DNA of 64,000 bases from Saccharopolyspora ipomoeae (GCF_029952525.1 NZ_JASAOF010000032.1:1-64000); one strand, 5' to 3'. Positions 45,459-54,002 are shown, counted from the stretch's first letter. Program-made: numbers and translations. The notes: a model not told the origin generated them from the sequence alone.

Positions 45459-46010
45459 ATGCCGTTGGTGGTGGAGTTCGCCGCGCAGGACCCCGCGCGG
45501 CTGGCCCGGTGGTGGGCCGAGGTGCTGGGCTGGACCGTCGTGGACGAGACCGGGGTGCGCCCCGACGGCCCCGGGGTGCCGCTGCGCTTCCTCCTCGCCG
45601 ACCGCGCCAAGACCGGCCAGAACGACGTGCACCTGGACCTGCGCAGCGAGTCGCACGACGAGCAGACCCGCGTCGTGGAGCGGCTGTTCAACCACGGCGC
45701 CCGGTTCGCCGACATCGGCCAGAGCACCGAGGTCCCGTGGGTGGTGATGGCCGACGTCGAGGGCAACGAGCTCTGCGCCCTCGAACCCCGCAAGGCCTAC
45801 GCCTGCACCGGCCCCCTGGCCGCGGTCGTCGTCGGCACCACCGACCCCCGCGAGCAGGCCAGGGCCTGGGCCGAGGAGCTCGACTACGACATCGTCACCG
45901 AGCAGCCCGAGTTCGCCGCCCTCCGCCCGCCCTCGGGCGAAGGACCCCACCTCGAATTCCTCCACGACGAGAACCCCCGTCCGGGAATGCTCCGCATCCT
46001 CCCGGGGTGA
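45459..46010 (+). CDS. VOC (glyoxalase/bleomycin-resistance fold) protein
   Basis: A 183-residue protein of two betaalphabeta-betabetabeta repeats: PARLARWWAEVLGWTVVDET with LRFLLADRAKTGQNDVHLDL, and ARAWAEELDYDIVTEQPEFA with HLEFLHDE. Members are dioxygenases, isomerases or drug-binding proteins; no substrate is evident. Divergent from the GNAT gene and followed by the third 70-bp repeat. Confidence 0.8.
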   Translation: MPLVVEFAAQDPARLARWWAEVLGWTVVDETGVRPDGPGVPLRFLLADRAKTGQNDVHLDLRSESHDEQTRVVERLFNHGARFADIGQSTEVPWVVMADVEGNELCALEPRKAYACTGPLAAVVVGTTDPREQARAWAEELDYDIVTEQPEFAALRPPSGEGPHLEFLHDENPRPGMLRILPG

Positions 46011-46039
46011 CCGCCCCGAAGCGGTGAGCTCCGGGAGGA

Positions 46040-46109
46040 CGACGGTTTCAGCCCGAACCGTCCCGACATTTCGGACGTCGATCATGGGTGATTCGAGGAA
46101 AGACAGTCC
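46040..46109 (+). repeat. 70-bp inverted-repeat element, copy C (diverged)
   Basis: The core GACATTTCGGAC and GATCATGGG match copy B exactly or nearly, at the same spacing. The outer arms are more degraded (ACGGTTTCAGCC at left). It lies between convergent genes (VOC protein and the saccharopine-dehydrogenase-like gene), as copy B does. Confidence 0.65.
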
Positions 46110-46121
46110 CCCTCCAGGGCC

Positions 46122-47168
46122 CTAAGCGGGCTCGATGACCTTCACCCCGTGGAGGCGGCGGATGAAGTCGGCCCCGAACGCCGTCGACGGGGTGTGGGCA
46201 CCGGGTGCGGGCGGGTCGGCGCGCAGGGCGCTGACCGCGCGCAGGACCGAGTCCGCGGTCATGTCGTAGACGTCGGGGCCGATGAGCGCGGCGGAGACCG
46301 ACCGCCCCCGGTCATCGGCGGCCTCGGCGTAGACCTCCACCCAGCTGCGCGAGCGGATCCCCCGCCCCGGGCCCTTGACGAAGGCGCCGATGGCGGCCTT
46401 GCCGAAGCGCTGAACCGGCGTCGAACCCAGCACCGCCTGACCCACCTTGCCGAGGCCGTCGCCGAGGTCCGGGATCGGGAGCCGGGCGAAGGTCGTGATG
46501 GTGCCGATGCCGGTGCTGCGGTAGGCGGTGGCGACATCGCCCCAGGGCAGCGAGGTCACCTGGCGCGGACCGGACGGGAACGCGACCTCGCGGCGGCGCC
46601 ACGCGAGCGGCACCGCGCGCAGCTCGCCGTCGACGCGGGCGCGGCCGCCGATCGCGGCGCCCTCCAGGGCGCTCGCGAGCGTGCCGGGGCTGATCCGGCC
46701 GCCCGCCTGGAACGCCAGGTCCAGGCGGGTCGCGCCGGGCAGTTCGGCGGCGACCAGCGCGGCGAGGCAATCGGTGGGCACCACGTCGAACCCGGCGCCG
46801 GGCAGCAGCACCACTCCGGCGTCGCGGGCGTCGGGGTCCCGGGCGAAGATCGACTCGAAGACGTCGATCTCCCCGGTGATGTCCAGGTAGTGGGTGCCCG
46901 AGCGCAGGCAGGCCTCGACCATCGGTGCCGATGTCGCCGAGAACGGACCGGCGCAGTGCGCGACCACGTCGACGTCGTGCAGCATCTCGGCGACCCGGGC
47001 GGGCTCGGAGAGGTCGAAGATCCGCGACTCCAGCCCGCGCGGCGCGGCGAAGGCGGCGACCTCGCCGGGGTCGCGACCCGCGACCACCGGGCGTTCCCCG
47101 CGCTCCACCGCCAGGTCGGCCACCAGCCGTCCGGTGAACCCGTTCGCGCCGTAGATCATCCAGGTCAT
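46122..47168 (-). CDS. Saccharopine-dehydrogenase-like NAD(P) reductase
   Basis: A 348-residue protein with an N-terminal Rossmann fold (MIYGANGFTGRLVADLAVERG) and a catalytic-like C-half. The pattern VVAHCAGPFSATSAPMVEAC and YLDITGEIDVFESIF is typical of the family with trans-acting enoyl reductases of mycobacterial lipid synthesis and short saccharopine reductases. Substrate unknown; no polyketide or lipid genes are adjacent. Confidence 0.8.
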   Translation of the reverse strand: MTWMIYGANGFTGRLVADLAVERGERPVVAGRDPGEVAAFAAPRGLESRIFDLSEPARVAEMLHDVDVVAHCAGPFSATSAPMVEACLRSGTHYLDITGEIDVFESIFARDPDARDAGVVLLPGAGFDVVPTDCLAALVAAELPGATRLDLAFQAGGRISPGTLASALEGAAIGGRARVDGELRAVPLAWRRREVAFPSGPRQVTSLPWGDVATAYRSTGIGTITTFARLPIPDLGDGLGKVGQAVLGSTPVQRFGKAAIGAFVKGPGRGIRSRSWVEVYAEAADDRGRSVSAALIGPDVYDMTADSVLRAVSALRADPPAPGAHTPSTAFGADFIRRLHGVKVIEPA

Positions 47169-47269
47169 CGCGTTCCCTCCGCCGTGCCCACCCCGCTAAC
47201 GAACACCCCCGGCAGCGGTCACGGGTTGCCCGGCGCGGCGGCGATCACCCGGTCAGACCTGGACTCCCG

Positions 47270-47851
47270 TCACGCCAGCAGCGCGAGCGCCGAGTCGATG
47301 ATCAGCCAGCCGCCGAAGAGGACGAACAGCGCGGTCGCGCCGTAGCGCACGGCCTTCTCCGGCAGGTGACGCCCCAGCAGCAGGCCGACTCCGATGGCCA
47401 GCGCGTCGGCCAGGACCATGCCGACGGTCGAGCCGATCCAGGTGCCGAGCCAGTCGTGGTGGGTGGCCAGCGTGACGGTCGCCAGCATCGTCTTGTCGCC
47501 GAGCTCGGCGAGGAAGAACGCCAGCGTCACCACCATCACGGCCGAGGTGAACCCGCGGTGGGCCCGCTGCTTCTCCTCCTCGGTGAGGCGGTCGCCGCGC
47601 AGCGTCCAGGCCGCGAAGAACAGGAACGCGACACCGGCGACGAGCGCGATCCACTCGGTCGGCATCAGTTCGCCGAGACCGAATCCCAGCGCCACCGAAA
47701 TGGCGTGCACGAGCGTGGTCGCGACGGTGATGCCGAGGAGAACCTGCCACCACCGGTATCGGGTGGCGAACGTCATCGCCATCAATTGCGACTTGTCGCC
47801 AAGCTCGGCGACGAAAATTGCTGCGGAACTCAGCGCGATGCTGCCCAGCAC
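47270..47851 (-). CDS. UPF0016/TMEM165 family manganese exporter
   Basis: A 193-residue membrane protein with two copies of the cation motif: AELGDKSQLMAMT (near residue 15) and AELGDKTMLATVT (near 115). These and about six membrane segments define the UPF0016 (Gdt1) family, which exports Mn2+ (and Ca2+ in eukaryotes). The start is GTG with GGAAGG upstream. A yybP-ykoY riboswitch lies just upstream, so expression likely rises with Mn2+. Confidence 0.88.
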   Translation of the reverse strand: MLGSIALSSAAIFVAELGDKSQLMAMTFATRYRWWQVLLGITVATTLVHAISVALGFGLGELMPTEWIALVAGVAFLFFAAWTLRGDRLTEEEKQRAHRGFTSAVMVVTLAFFLAELGDKTMLATVTLATHHDWLGTWIGSTVGMVLADALAIGVGLLLGRHLPEKAVRYGATALFVLFGGWLIIDSALALLA

Positions 47852-47877
47852 GATGCGAAACCACCTTCCGAGAACAC

Positions 47878-47976
47878 GAAGGTCTCGCCCACCTCGAACG
47901 CAAGGCTCACGGCCGGGTGCGATGACGCCGCACCAGCATGTCGACCGCGAATTCTCGGACTACTCCCCTTCAACCG
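47878..47976 (-). promoter_or_regulatory. yybP-ykoY manganese riboswitch
   Basis: On the minus strand the leader reads AAGGGGAGTAG, then CGTCATCGCACCCGGCCGTG, then GAGGTGGGCGAGACCTT. These are the conserved pieces of the yybP-ykoY aptamer, in order and spacing. The gene it precedes is a Mn2+ exporter, the usual partner of this riboswitch. It likely controls translation or termination of the downstream gene. Confidence 0.8.
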
Positions 47977-47982
47977 CGGAAG

Positions 47983-48010
47983 ACATTACCGGAATCGATG
48001 AATGCGTCAA
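47983..48010 (-). promoter_or_regulatory. Promoter of the riboswitch-manganese exporter unit
   Basis: On the minus strand TTGACG (48010-48005) and TAATGT (47988-47983) are 16 bases apart, placing transcription start about 47976, right at the edge of the aptamer. Confidence 0.55.
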
Positions 48011-48270
48011 ATATCGGGGAATGGAGGAATTCGCGTTTCCATTTCACCAAATGCGGGTTTCGGCGCACCGCAAAATCGAATGCGCCGGTGCGATGAGAGC
48101 GGGCTCACCTCCAGGGGTGGAACAACGCGGAACCGGGTGCCGTTGAACCGACCGGTCGATGCGTTCCGAGTCCCCGGGCCTCATCTACCGCCTTCGCGGA
48201 ATACCGTCCGGCTGGAGCCGCGTCGCGCCACTCGCCGAGAGGCGACCGGCGCATCGACCCCTGCCCACGA

Positions 48271-48310
48271 CGAGGGCCGTCGCTCCTTCTCCTCGGAGCG
48301 ACGGCCCTCG
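48271..48310 (-). terminator. Terminator after the second TAP hydrolase gene
   Basis: A perfect 16-bp stem (CGAGGGCCGTCGCTCC with its complement) and 8-base loop. It lies 10 bases past the stop of the minus-strand TAP hydrolase gene. Confidence 0.8.
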
Positions 48311-48319
48311 CGTCGGTCC

Positions 48320-49894
48320 TCAGAACGGCTGCTCGTCCGGCCGGCAGACCTCACCTGGCCGCGGGACGCGCAGGTTGATCAGGTAGTCGGCGGCACGGCT
48401 GTCGGCGCACGAGCTGTCGCCGAGGATGGCGTGGCCGAAGGCGTCGACGCTGACGAGTCGCGCGTTGCCCAGCTCGCCCTCCATCCGCCGGGAGAACTCG
48501 TACCGGGTCGCCGGGTCGTAGAAGTTGCCGAACAGCAGCACCGGGTTGGCCCCCCGGTGCACCCAGGGGCCGCGGTGCACGTCGGGGCTGGTCGGCGGCC
48601 ACTGCGAGCAGCCGGCGAGGTCGCTGAACGCCTGGTTGCGCCCGAAGGTCGGCGATTCCGACTCCCACTGCGCGGCGATCGCGGGCACCAGACCTGGCTT
48701 CTTCGGGAACGGCTTGTCTGTGCAGTTCACCGCGAAGTACGAGTCGTCCACATAGGACTTCTCGGCGTCGCCGACGGCGTCCTTGCGGTGCTTGTTCGCG
48801 GGCAGCTGCAGCACCCGCAGCAGATCCGGGATCAGCCCGGCCCTCGGGTGCAGCGTCAGGTGCAGGCCCTGCAGGTCGCTGCCCAGCTGCCGGAACTGCT
48901 CCGGGTCGTAGAGCGCGCTGCTGACGGCGTCGGTGAACTGGTCCAGGTCGATCTTCGTGCCGTCGGGCATCGCGATCGGCCCCCGCCGCAGGACGGTGCG
49001 GATCTCGTCGAACTTCGCCCGGGTGTCGCCCTCGCCGAACGCGCACTTGGTCGCCTCGGCGCCGCAGCGCTTCAGGTAGGCGTCCAGCGCGAGCTCGAAA
49101 CCTGCGGCCCGCTCCCGGTCGTACTGCACGCCGTCGGCGGTGCGCAGCGCCGGATCGACGTTGCCGTCCAGGACGATCGCGCGGCTGCGGTCCGGGAAGA
49201 TGTTGACGTAGGTCGCGCCGAGCAGCGTCCCGTAGGAGAAGCCGACGAAGTTCAGCTGCGCGTCGCCGACACCGGCCCGCATCAGGTCCAGGTCGCGGGC
49301 GACGTCAGCGGTGCTCATGTGCCGCTGCAGCTCACCGGCGTTCTTCGCGCAGGCGTCCCCGTAGTCGCCGTAGGCGCCCATCGTGGTGCCGATCTGCTCC
49401 TCGGTGACGGGCACCGACGACATCCGGCCCAGCACCGCGTCGGCCTGTTCGGCGTTGCGGAAGCAGCGCAGGCGGGTGCTGCGGTCGATGCCGCGCGGGT
49501 CGAACCCGACGACGTCGAAGCGCTTCAGCACGGCCGGGTCGAAGCGGTCCACGGCGCCGACCGGCATGTCGAACCCCGCTCCCCCGGGACCGCCGGGGTT
49601 GAGGAACAGCGAGCCGATGCGCTCGCCCGGTTCGCTCGCGGCCCGCCGCATCATCGCGATGTCGACGGTTCCCTTGCCCGGATCGGCGTGGTCGACCGGA
49701 ACCGGGTACTTCGCGCAGCTGTACAGGTGGCGCTCGGTGAGCGGGACGTCCTGCAGCACGGCCTTCTCGCACGGCCCCCAGGTCACCGGCGACGCCTGCG
49801 CCGCCGAGGTTCCCGCGACCACCGCAGTGCCCGTGACCAGCACGCTCGCCGCCACGGCGAGCGTTCTCCGTAATCGCACGCGTCGCGTCGCCAC
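48320..49894 (-). CDS. Secreted TAP-type alpha/beta hydrolase (second copy of the family)
   Basis: A 524-residue exported serine hydrolase. A long signal peptide ends near AQASPV. The nucleophile elbow is VGFSYGTLLGATY, oxyanion region LNPGGPGGAGFDM, and the C-terminal TAP domain contains FGNFYDPATRYEF (Asp) and VDAFGHAILGDSSC (His). It is a soluble secreted relative of the 7481-9061 lipoprotein. I start at the GTG (49894), because GAGGAGG is 6 bases before it; the ATG two codons upstream would leave no spacing. Such enzymes release N-terminal tripeptides. Confidence 0.85.
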   Translation of the reverse strand: MATRRVRLRRTLAVAASVLVTGTAVVAGTSAAQASPVTWGPCEKAVLQDVPLTERHLYSCAKYPVPVDHADPGKGTVDIAMMRRAASEPGERIGSLFLNPGGPGGAGFDMPVGAVDRFDPAVLKRFDVVGFDPRGIDRSTRLRCFRNAEQADAVLGRMSSVPVTEEQIGTTMGAYGDYGDACAKNAGELQRHMSTADVARDLDLMRAGVGDAQLNFVGFSYGTLLGATYVNIFPDRSRAIVLDGNVDPALRTADGVQYDRERAAGFELALDAYLKRCGAEATKCAFGEGDTRAKFDEIRTVLRRGPIAMPDGTKIDLDQFTDAVSSALYDPEQFRQLGSDLQGLHLTLHPRAGLIPDLLRVLQLPANKHRKDAVGDAEKSYVDDSYFAVNCTDKPFPKKPGLVPAIAAQWESESPTFGRNQAFSDLAGCSQWPPTSPDVHRGPWVHRGANPVLLFGNFYDPATRYEFSRRMEGELGNARLVSVDAFGHAILGDSSCADSRAADYLINLRVPRPGEVCRPDEQPF

Positions 49895-50089
49895 GTGCAT
49901 CCTCCTCGTGTCCGATCAGTGGGCGTTTCGCCGATCGAACAATCCGAAAAGGATCTTGGACACCGCAGAACGCACGAATCCTGTTTCCCGACAACACAGT
50001 TTGATAACCGCGCCGATAACCTCTTTCGGGTACCGATCAGGCCGAGGTGGTTTCAAACCGGTGATCCGCCCCTAGGATCACGCCGCGTG

Positions 50090-50812
50090 ATGCCTCCGTT
50101 GAAAGCTGTTGCAGAGGGCCACCGGCGGCTGCTCGGCCTCACCGCCACGCTCACCGATGAGCAGGTGGCCGCCCCCTCACTGCTGCCCGGCTGGTCCCGC
50201 GGGCACGTGCTGGCACATCTGACCGACAACGCCCGCGCGTTCGCCCGCGTCTGCTCGCTGGCGCTGAACGGCGAGCTCGTCGAGGCCTACGAGGGAGGTC
50301 AGGCCGAGCGCGACGCCATCATCGAAGGGCTGTCGGGCGGCAACGCGTTCTCCCACCACGACGGCCTGAACCGCCACGTCGGGGTGCTCGAAGCAGTCTG
50401 GTCGCACGCCTCCCCCGCCGACTGGGAGCGCCCGGTGCGCTTCCGCAACGGCGACCTGGCCGGGATCGTGCTCATGCGCTGGCGCGAGGTCTGGATCCAC
50501 CTGGTCGACCTGGATCTGGGCGTCGGGCCGCAGGAGTGGACCGAGGACTTCTGCCACCACGCCATCGAGTTCCTGCTGCCCCGGCTGCCCGCCGGCGTCG
50601 CGCTGCGGCAGACCGACGGCCCCCGCCGCTGGTCCGCCGACGGCGAGATCAGCCCGGTCGCCGACGTCGAGATCACCGGCCGGGCCCACGACCTCGCGGC
50701 CTGGCTGGCAGGACGCCCTCCCCAGCGCCTCCCCGCAGGCGACCTCCCGGAACTCGGCCCCTGGCCACCCCACCCAGCCCCAGCGGACCGCTCCCACCTG
50801 GCAGCGGGTTAG
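50090..50812 (+). CDS. Mycothiol-dependent maleylpyruvate isomerase / DinB-fold protein
   Basis: A 240-residue helical-bundle protein. The metal/thiol site pattern is LLPGWSRGHVLAHLTDNARAF with a later LNRHVGVLEAVWSHAS and VWIHLVDLDLG. These match mycothiol-dependent maleylpyruvate isomerase proteins, a DinB-like superfamily. The next gene (convergent) is mshB of mycothiol synthesis, which fits. Substrate unknown. Stop codons of the two genes overlap (TTAG). Confidence 0.8.
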   Translation: MPPLKAVAEGHRRLLGLTATLTDEQVAAPSLLPGWSRGHVLAHLTDNARAFARVCSLALNGELVEAYEGGQAERDAIIEGLSGGNAFSHHDGLNRHVGVLEAVWSHASPADWERPVRFRNGDLAGIVLMRWREVWIHLVDLDLGVGPQEWTEDFCHHAIEFLLPRLPAGVALRQTDGPRRWSADGEISPVADVEITGRAHDLAAWLAGRPPQRLPAGDLPELGPWPPHPAPADRSHLAAG

Positions 50813-51669
50813 TCCAGGCCCGAGAACAAGTCCGTTTCCCAGTCGTGCGGCCCTTCTCCCGGGCCGCGGTCGCCGCGGACGAGCACGTAGTGCTCGCGGC
50901 CGAACTCCTCGTCGTTGACCATCTTGGCGAAGAAGCCGTCGTCGTCGACGTTGACCTGACTGCGATAGGTGCGCAGGGCCGCGAGCTTGTTCGCGTGGAA
51001 CCGGCGGCCGTCGATCTGCGCGGTCAGCTCCTCGTCGGGAACCGTGCTCGGTTCGAAGGCGGCGACGGCGTCCTCGGCCAGGAACCCCTCCTCGACGGCG
51101 CGCGTGAGCAGTGAGCGCGGCATGGCCGTCCAGTACACCTTCGGCACGTCCCAGGGCTCGCCGAGGTCCGGCTCGTAGGACGGGTCGGCGGCGGGCTCCA
51201 GTGCGCCCATCAGCGCCTCGTGGGCGGCGATGTGGTCGGGGTGGCCGTAGCCGCCGTTGCGGTCGTAGGTGACGGCGACGTGCGGTCGCTCGGCGCGCAG
51301 CACCGCGACCATCGCGCGGGTCACCTCGGCCGGGTCGGCCTTGGCGAAGGCGCGGGGGTCGTCGTTGGAGTCCTCCCCGGCCATGCCGCTGTCGTGGAAG
51401 CGGCCGGGGCCGCCGAGCCAGTGCTGGCGGATGTCGCCGAGCTCGACCAGCGCGCGCTCGATCTCACCGCGCCGGTACTCGCCGAGCTCCTGCGGCTTGC
51501 CGCGCAGGTGGGCGAGGTCGTCGGCGATGACCTCGCCGAGCTCACCGCTGGTGCACGTCACGAGGCTGACGGTGGCACCTTCGGAGCTGTAGCGGGCCAT
51601 GGTGGCGCCGGTCCCGGTGGACTCGTCATCGGGGTGGGCGTGGACCAGCAGCAGACGGCGATCGCTCAT
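50809..51669 (-). CDS. mshB: Mycothiol biosynthesis deacetylase MshB
   Basis: A 286-residue zinc deacetylase that removes acetate from N-acetyl-glucosaminyl-inositol in mycothiol synthesis. Zinc and catalytic motif HAHPDDESTGTGATMA is at residues 10-25, and the second ligand is in YGHPDHIAAHEAL. The body follows M. tuberculosis MshB (VTCTSGELGEV, GGPGRFHDSGMAG, ending DWETDLFSGLD). The related amidase Mca is less likely because of the C-terminal match. Confidence 0.9.
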   Translation of the reverse strand: MSDRRLLLVHAHPDDESTGTGATMARYSSEGATVSLVTCTSGELGEVIADDLAHLRGKPQELGEYRRGEIERALVELGDIRQHWLGGPGRFHDSGMAGEDSNDDPRAFAKADPAEVTRAMVAVLRAERPHVAVTYDRNGGYGHPDHIAAHEALMGALEPAADPSYEPDLGEPWDVPKVYWTAMPRSLLTRAVEEGFLAEDAVAAFEPSTVPDEELTAQIDGRRFHANKLAALRTYRSQVNVDDDGFFAKMVNDEEFGREHYVLVRGDRGPGEGPHDWETDLFSGLD

Positions 51670-51750
51670 GTCTTCCGAGAGTAGCGACTGACACCGACAG
51701 CGGTCGCCGATGTGGCGTTCGTCGCCGTCCCGCCCGGGTTTCGCGATCTG

Positions 51751-52713
51751 TCACCGGGCCTGCGGCACCAGCACCACCCACACCTGCCCGGGCGCGAAGG
51801 TCATCGGTTCCCCGGCCTCGGTGGTGTAGGTCGTGCCGACCTCGGGCGCCGGGCGGTTCCAGTAGGAGTTGAACTTGTGGCCGTCGCGCAGCACCACGGC
51901 CCGCCCGCCGCCGACGGTCTCGGCGAACGGCGAGACGTTGCCGGAGACGTCCTGGAACGGCGAGCTGGACACCGGAACCTCTTGCAGCACAACGGTGCTC
52001 GCGGCGCCGCGACCGCTGTCGGTGGTCACGTAGGGCCGCCCGTCCATCGACACCAGCCAGCGCGCGCCGTCCCAGTCGAAACCGACGCGCGCGTGCGGGT
52101 AGGCGATCTCCTCGTGCCCGGTGGGCACGCCCCCGGCCGCCGGGGCCGGCCCGAACACCAGCGGGGCGGCGGGCGACCAGCCCGCGCCGGGCGGCAGCCG
52201 GTCGGTGCGGGCGAACAGGTTGTGCGGCATCACGCCGGGCCCGCGGTGGAACGCGCCGGGCAGCGTCTGCTGGGAGGCGTTGGTGAGCGGCGCGCGGCCG
52301 ATCTCGGGCAGCAGCTCGGGCGCCGCTCCGGAGAAGGCGAGCGTGGGGTGGCCGAACTGGGCCAGCAACCGCAGGTCGGTCTGCCGCGCGCTGCGCACCG
52401 GCCCGACCACGGGCGGCGTCCGGGAGGCGAAAATGCCGATCAGGCGGCTGATCCCGGCTTCGACGGGCTCGACGTAGACGATGTCGGCGGCACCGGTCCC
52501 GGTGTGCGGGCGGGCCTGCGGCGCGTTGTCGATCTTGACCGCGAGCACCGGCGGTCCGGGCGGCGGTGGCGGTGGAGGCGGCGGTTCAGGTGCGGGTTGC
52601 GGCACCGGGTCGATGATCGGCAACGACACCGTCCCGGTCGGCTGCACGGCCATCGCTCCGGCCACGAGCACGACCATCGACACCAGTGTGCCGACCACGC
52701 GCAGAACCCACAT
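51751..52713 (-). CDS. DUF3048 family exported protein
   Basis: A 320-residue exported protein (start ATG with GGAGGGG upstream). The N-terminus has one hydrophobic segment (VVGTLVSMVVLVAGAMAV), then a proline-rich linker (~30 residues, runs of Pro) and the DUF3048 domain from about 80 (VKIDNAPQARPHTGTGAADI, VEAGISRLIGIFAS, GPVRSARQTDL). The family (YerB-like) is lipoprotein-like and wall-associated in Bacillus. Function unknown. It is downstream of the Clp-N/HTH gene, with the same orientation. Confidence 0.8.
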   Translation of the reverse strand: MWVLRVVGTLVSMVVLVAGAMAVQPTGTVSLPIIDPVPQPAPEPPPPPPPPPGPPVLAVKIDNAPQARPHTGTGAADIVYVEPVEAGISRLIGIFASRTPPVVGPVRSARQTDLRLLAQFGHPTLAFSGAAPELLPEIGRAPLTNASQQTLPGAFHRGPGVMPHNLFARTDRLPPGAGWSPAAPLVFGPAPAAGGVPTGHEEIAYPHARVGFDWDGARWLVSMDGRPYVTTDSGRGAASTVVLQEVPVSSSPFQDVSGNVSPFAETVGGGRAVVLRDGHKFNSYWNRPAPEVGTTYTTEAGEPMTFAPGQVWVVLVPQAR

Positions 52714-52777
52714 CGCCCCTCCACCGCGTAGCCTCACCCGGCGCCCGGGCGAGAACAAGCGGCCGAACGGCCCAGCT

Positions 52778-53494
52778 TCAGGACTGGCCGCGGACGATGT
52801 CGCCGATGACGGCCGTGATCCGCTCCTCCGCTGCGGCCTTGTTCAGGCCGAGGCCGGAGAGCAGGCCGTCGCCGCCCTCGTGCTCCAGCAGGGCGAGCAG
52901 GATGTGCTCGGTGCCGACGTAGTTGTGGCCGAGCCGCAGGGCTTCGCGGAGCGTCAGCTCCAGCACCTTCTTGGCGTCGGCGTCGAAGGGCACGAGCGCG
53001 GGCAGGTCGTCGACGGCGCCGGGCAGCGTCGCGGTCGCGGCCTCGCGGATGGCGTCGAAGGTGACGCCCTGGTCCTCGATCACCTTGGCGGCCACGGCAT
53101 CCGGCTCGCCGAGCAGGCCGAGGACGAGGTGCGCGACGCGGATCTCGTCGTTGCGCGCCTCGTGCGCGGCGGTCTGCGCGAGCACCACGACGTTGCGCGC
53201 TCGCGGGGTGAACCGGCTGAACCCGTTGCCGGAGTCGTCGTCGAATCCCTTGGTCACGGAGCGCTTCTGCGCGGCCTGCTTCGAAACGCCCATGCTGCGA
53301 CCGATCTCGGTCCAGGAGGCGCCGGATCGGCGCGCCTGGTCGACGAAGTGGCCGATGAGGTGGTCTGCGAGGTCGCCGAGGTGGTCGGCGACGATCACGG
53401 CGCCTTCCAGCTGGGTCAGCGCGTCGCCGTTGGACTTCTTGATGCCGTCGATGAGGTCGTCGAGGCGGATGGTGGGTGGGATGTTCTCAGCCAT
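52778..53494 (-). CDS. Clp-N domain protein with HTH region (regulator or chaperone-adaptor-like)
   Basis: A 238-residue protein with an N-terminal helix-turn-helix region (SGASWTEIGRSMGVSKQAAQKR, residues about 58-79) followed by a duplicated Clp N-terminal repeat (FTPRARNVVVLAQTAAHEAR with IRVAHLVLGLL and LELTLREALRLGHNYVGTEH). It has no ATPase domain, unlike ClpC. Two palindromes of sequence GTCAACCnnnGGTTGAC lie immediately before its start, which suggests self-regulation. Its partner protease subunit is not in the window. Confidence 0.8.
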   Translation of the reverse strand: MAENIPPTIRLDDLIDGIKKSNGDALTQLEGAVIVADHLGDLADHLIGHFVDQARRSGASWTEIGRSMGVSKQAAQKRSVTKGFDDDSGNGFSRFTPRARNVVVLAQTAAHEARNDEIRVAHLVLGLLGEPDAVAAKVIEDQGVTFDAIREAATATLPGAVDDLPALVPFDADAKKVLELTLREALRLGHNYVGTEHILLALLEHEGGDGLLSGLGLNKAAAEERITAVIGDIVRGQS

Positions 53495-53496
53495 GC

Positions 53497-53541
53497 GTCA
53501 ACCATAGGTTGACGAACGAGCATCGTCAACCACTGGTTGAC
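53497..53541 (-). promoter_or_regulatory. Twin palindromic operators before the Clp-N/HTH gene
   Basis: GTCAACCATAGGTTGAC (53497-53513) and GTCAACCACTGGTTGAC (53525-53541) share the same 7-bp arms and have centres 28 bases apart. The first starts 2 bases upstream of the ATG, where a ribosome binding site would be. A protein bound there would block both promoter and translation start. The likely binder is the HTH protein itself, which is inference. Confidence 0.75.
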
Positions 53542-53595
53542 GAAAGTGACGTGCCGGTCGTCCGGCGGTAGCGTCGCGGCGACGGAGGTGAGGAC

Positions 53596-53772
53596 GTGCC
53601 CGAGGAGGAGAGCTCGGAGTGCCGGGGCTGCGACGGCACCGGGAACATCAAGGTGGCCCGCCGATTCATGTCGGTCGACACCGGCAAGGTCTCCACGGTG
53701 ATGTCGTTGGCCCGCTGCCCGCACTGCCGGGAAAACCCGGGGCGACAGCGGGGTGGCGGACCGCCCGTGTGA
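53596..53772 (+). CDS. Small CxxCxG zinc-finger protein
   Basis: A 58-residue protein, GTG start after GGAGG. It contains CRGCDGTGN and CPHC motifs, the pattern of a DnaJ-type zinc finger. It is divergent from the Clp-N/HTH gene and 10 bases before the next small zinc-finger gene. Function unknown. Chaperone-related cofactor or RNA/DNA-binding roles are possible. Confidence 0.65.
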   Translation: MPEEESSECRGCDGTGNIKVARRFMSVDTGKVSTVMSLARCPHCRENPGRQRGGGPPV

Positions 53773-53782
53773 GGATCGACCC

Positions 53783-53998
53783 ATGTCGGACGAGGGTGGC
53801 GACAACGCCGGTATCGAGGCCAACGGCCCCAACGCCCTGTGCTTCACCTGCGGCGGCCTCAAGAAGATCAGCGAGCCGCGCCTCTACATGATCCAGGCCA
53901 CCGAGGAGATGCAGACCGGCATGACCATGGCCGAATGGCGAACCTGCCCCCACTGCACGGGCAAGGGCTACCACCGAGGCATCAACCCCCCGGCGTGA
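53783..53998 (+). CDS. Small zinc-finger protein
   Basis: A 71-residue protein starting at MSDEGGDNAG (GAGG about 8 bases upstream). It has CFTCGGLKKISEPR and CPHCTGKGYHRG, again two paired CxxC zinc-knuckle halves as in the gene 10 bases before. The two are probably one operon and may derive from duplication. Function unknown. Confidence 0.65.
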   Translation: MSDEGGDNAGIEANGPNALCFTCGGLKKISEPRLYMIQATEEMQTGMTMAEWRTCPHCTGKGYHRGINPPA

Positions 53999-54002
53999 AG
54001 CC

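Noticed and set aside
48001-48268. Possible small gene upstream of the riboswitch
   Set aside because: Short open frames here lack ribosome sites; the area is explained by the promoter side of the manganese exporter.
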